This document shows positions 6,259 to 6,582 of a DNA stretch of 6,582 nucleotides, piece after piece; within the stretch, counting starts at the first letter, position 1, and each line of letters opens with the position of its first letter. The stretch spans positions 1-6,582 of the forward strand of contig DRJN01000357.1 in assembly GCA_011052165.1 (NCBI GenBank). The letters are read 5' to 3'. Position numbers and translations under genes: made by a program. The notes under the pieces were generated by a model. It was not told the DNA's origin and did not search any database. It saw nothing but the letters and a program-made list of their open reading frames with translations. Origin of the DNA: Gammaproteobacteria bacterium. Lineage in GTDB: Bacteria > Pseudomonadota > Gammaproteobacteria > UBA6429 > Thiohalophilaceae.

Positions 6259-6582
6259 CTACGCTGTACCCTCAAACAGGTGTTCCAGTTGAATATTCAA
6301 CGTTTTGGAATTGAATTCCCCAAGCACCTTTTCCCGACCAGCCGTTCCAATAGCGGGCCAGTGTCCGACATTGGCAGCCAGTTCCCGTATGGCTTCAGCA
6401 AGACCGTCCACGTCACGCTCAGCAACAAGCCTTCCGGATACGCCATCGTCTACCAGCTCGGCTATACCACTGTGCAACGTGCTAATGACCGGTAACCCGG
6501 TGGCCATGGCCTCCATCAACACAGTTGGAATACCCTCCATATCACCGCTCTGACTGGTAACACTGGGGGCCATGAATAAATG
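6259..6582 (-). CDS. GT4 glycosyltransferase, C-terminal part only (runs off window)
   Basis: The last 107 residues of a glycosyltransferase are visible; the frame is still open at the window edge (reading HLFMAPSVTS), so the 5' part lies beyond 6582 and the Met at 6573 is internal. The fragment is the end of the Glycos_transf_1 donor domain: PSVTSQSGDMEGIPTVLMEA has a full E-x7-E motif (residues 16 and 24 of the fragment), followed by MATGLPVISTLHSGIAELVDDG, the diphosphate/nucleotide-binding region typical of GT4 enzymes of EPS loci (colanic-acid-type). A C-terminal helix region follows, ending in EHLFEGTA. It should add one sugar to the EPS repeat unit in the cytoplasm; donor and acceptor are unknown. 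It lies 177 bases ahead of the EpsL-like gene. Confidence 0.88.
   Translation of the reverse strand, partial: HLFMAPSVTSQSGDMEGIPTVLMEAMATGLPVISTLHSGIAELVDDGVSGRLVAERDVDGLAEAIRELAANVGHWPAIGTAGREKVLGEFNSKTLNIQLEHLFEGTA

Overview
The window is part of a bacterial exopolysaccharide (EPS) biosynthesis locus. All five genes lie on the minus strand, so transcription runs from high to low coordinates. The closeness of one protein to Pseudomonas AlgD, an EpsL-type outer-membrane barrel, an outer-membrane lipoprotein and a textbook sigma-54 promoter point to a Gram-negative pseudomonadote, probably a gammaproteobacterium. The species cannot be named from this sequence.

Layout in transcription order. 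(1) 6582-6259: C-terminal end of a GT4 glycosyltransferase that runs off the window. (2) 6258-6082: gap of 177 bases holding an imperfect hairpin and the leader of the next gene. (3) 6081-4891: EpsL-like outer-membrane beta-barrel protein. (4) 4865-3552: GDP-mannose 6-dehydrogenase, AlgD. (5) 3568-2369: a second GT4 glycosyltransferase, overlapping algD by 17 bases. (6) 2368-2118: gap of about 250 bases with a small hairpin after the glycosyltransferase, a possible -10 box and a near-perfect sigma-54 promoter. (7) 2117-87: a 676-residue outer-membrane lipoprotein with a polysaccharide-lyase-14-like C-terminal domain. (8) 38-8: a strong intrinsic terminator that closes the minus-strand unit.

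How the genes fit together. AlgD makes GDP-mannuronate, so the polymer probably contains mannuronate or a derived uronate. The two GT4 enzymes would add sugars to a lipid-linked repeat unit, and the EpsL-like barrel belongs to the outer-membrane export machinery of Methylobacillus-type / exosortase-associated EPS loci. The lyase-like lipoprotein would sit at the outer membrane, where it could trim, release or bind the uronate polymer. No alginate polymerase genes (alg8/alg44/algK/algE) are visible here, so this looks like a mannuronate-containing heteropolysaccharide locus and not a classical alginate operon. The most distinctive points are the separate sigma-54 control of the lyase-like gene, its perfect 48-bp tandem repeat just after the lipid-anchor cysteine, and a possible loss of a catalytic arginine in its lyase-like domain.
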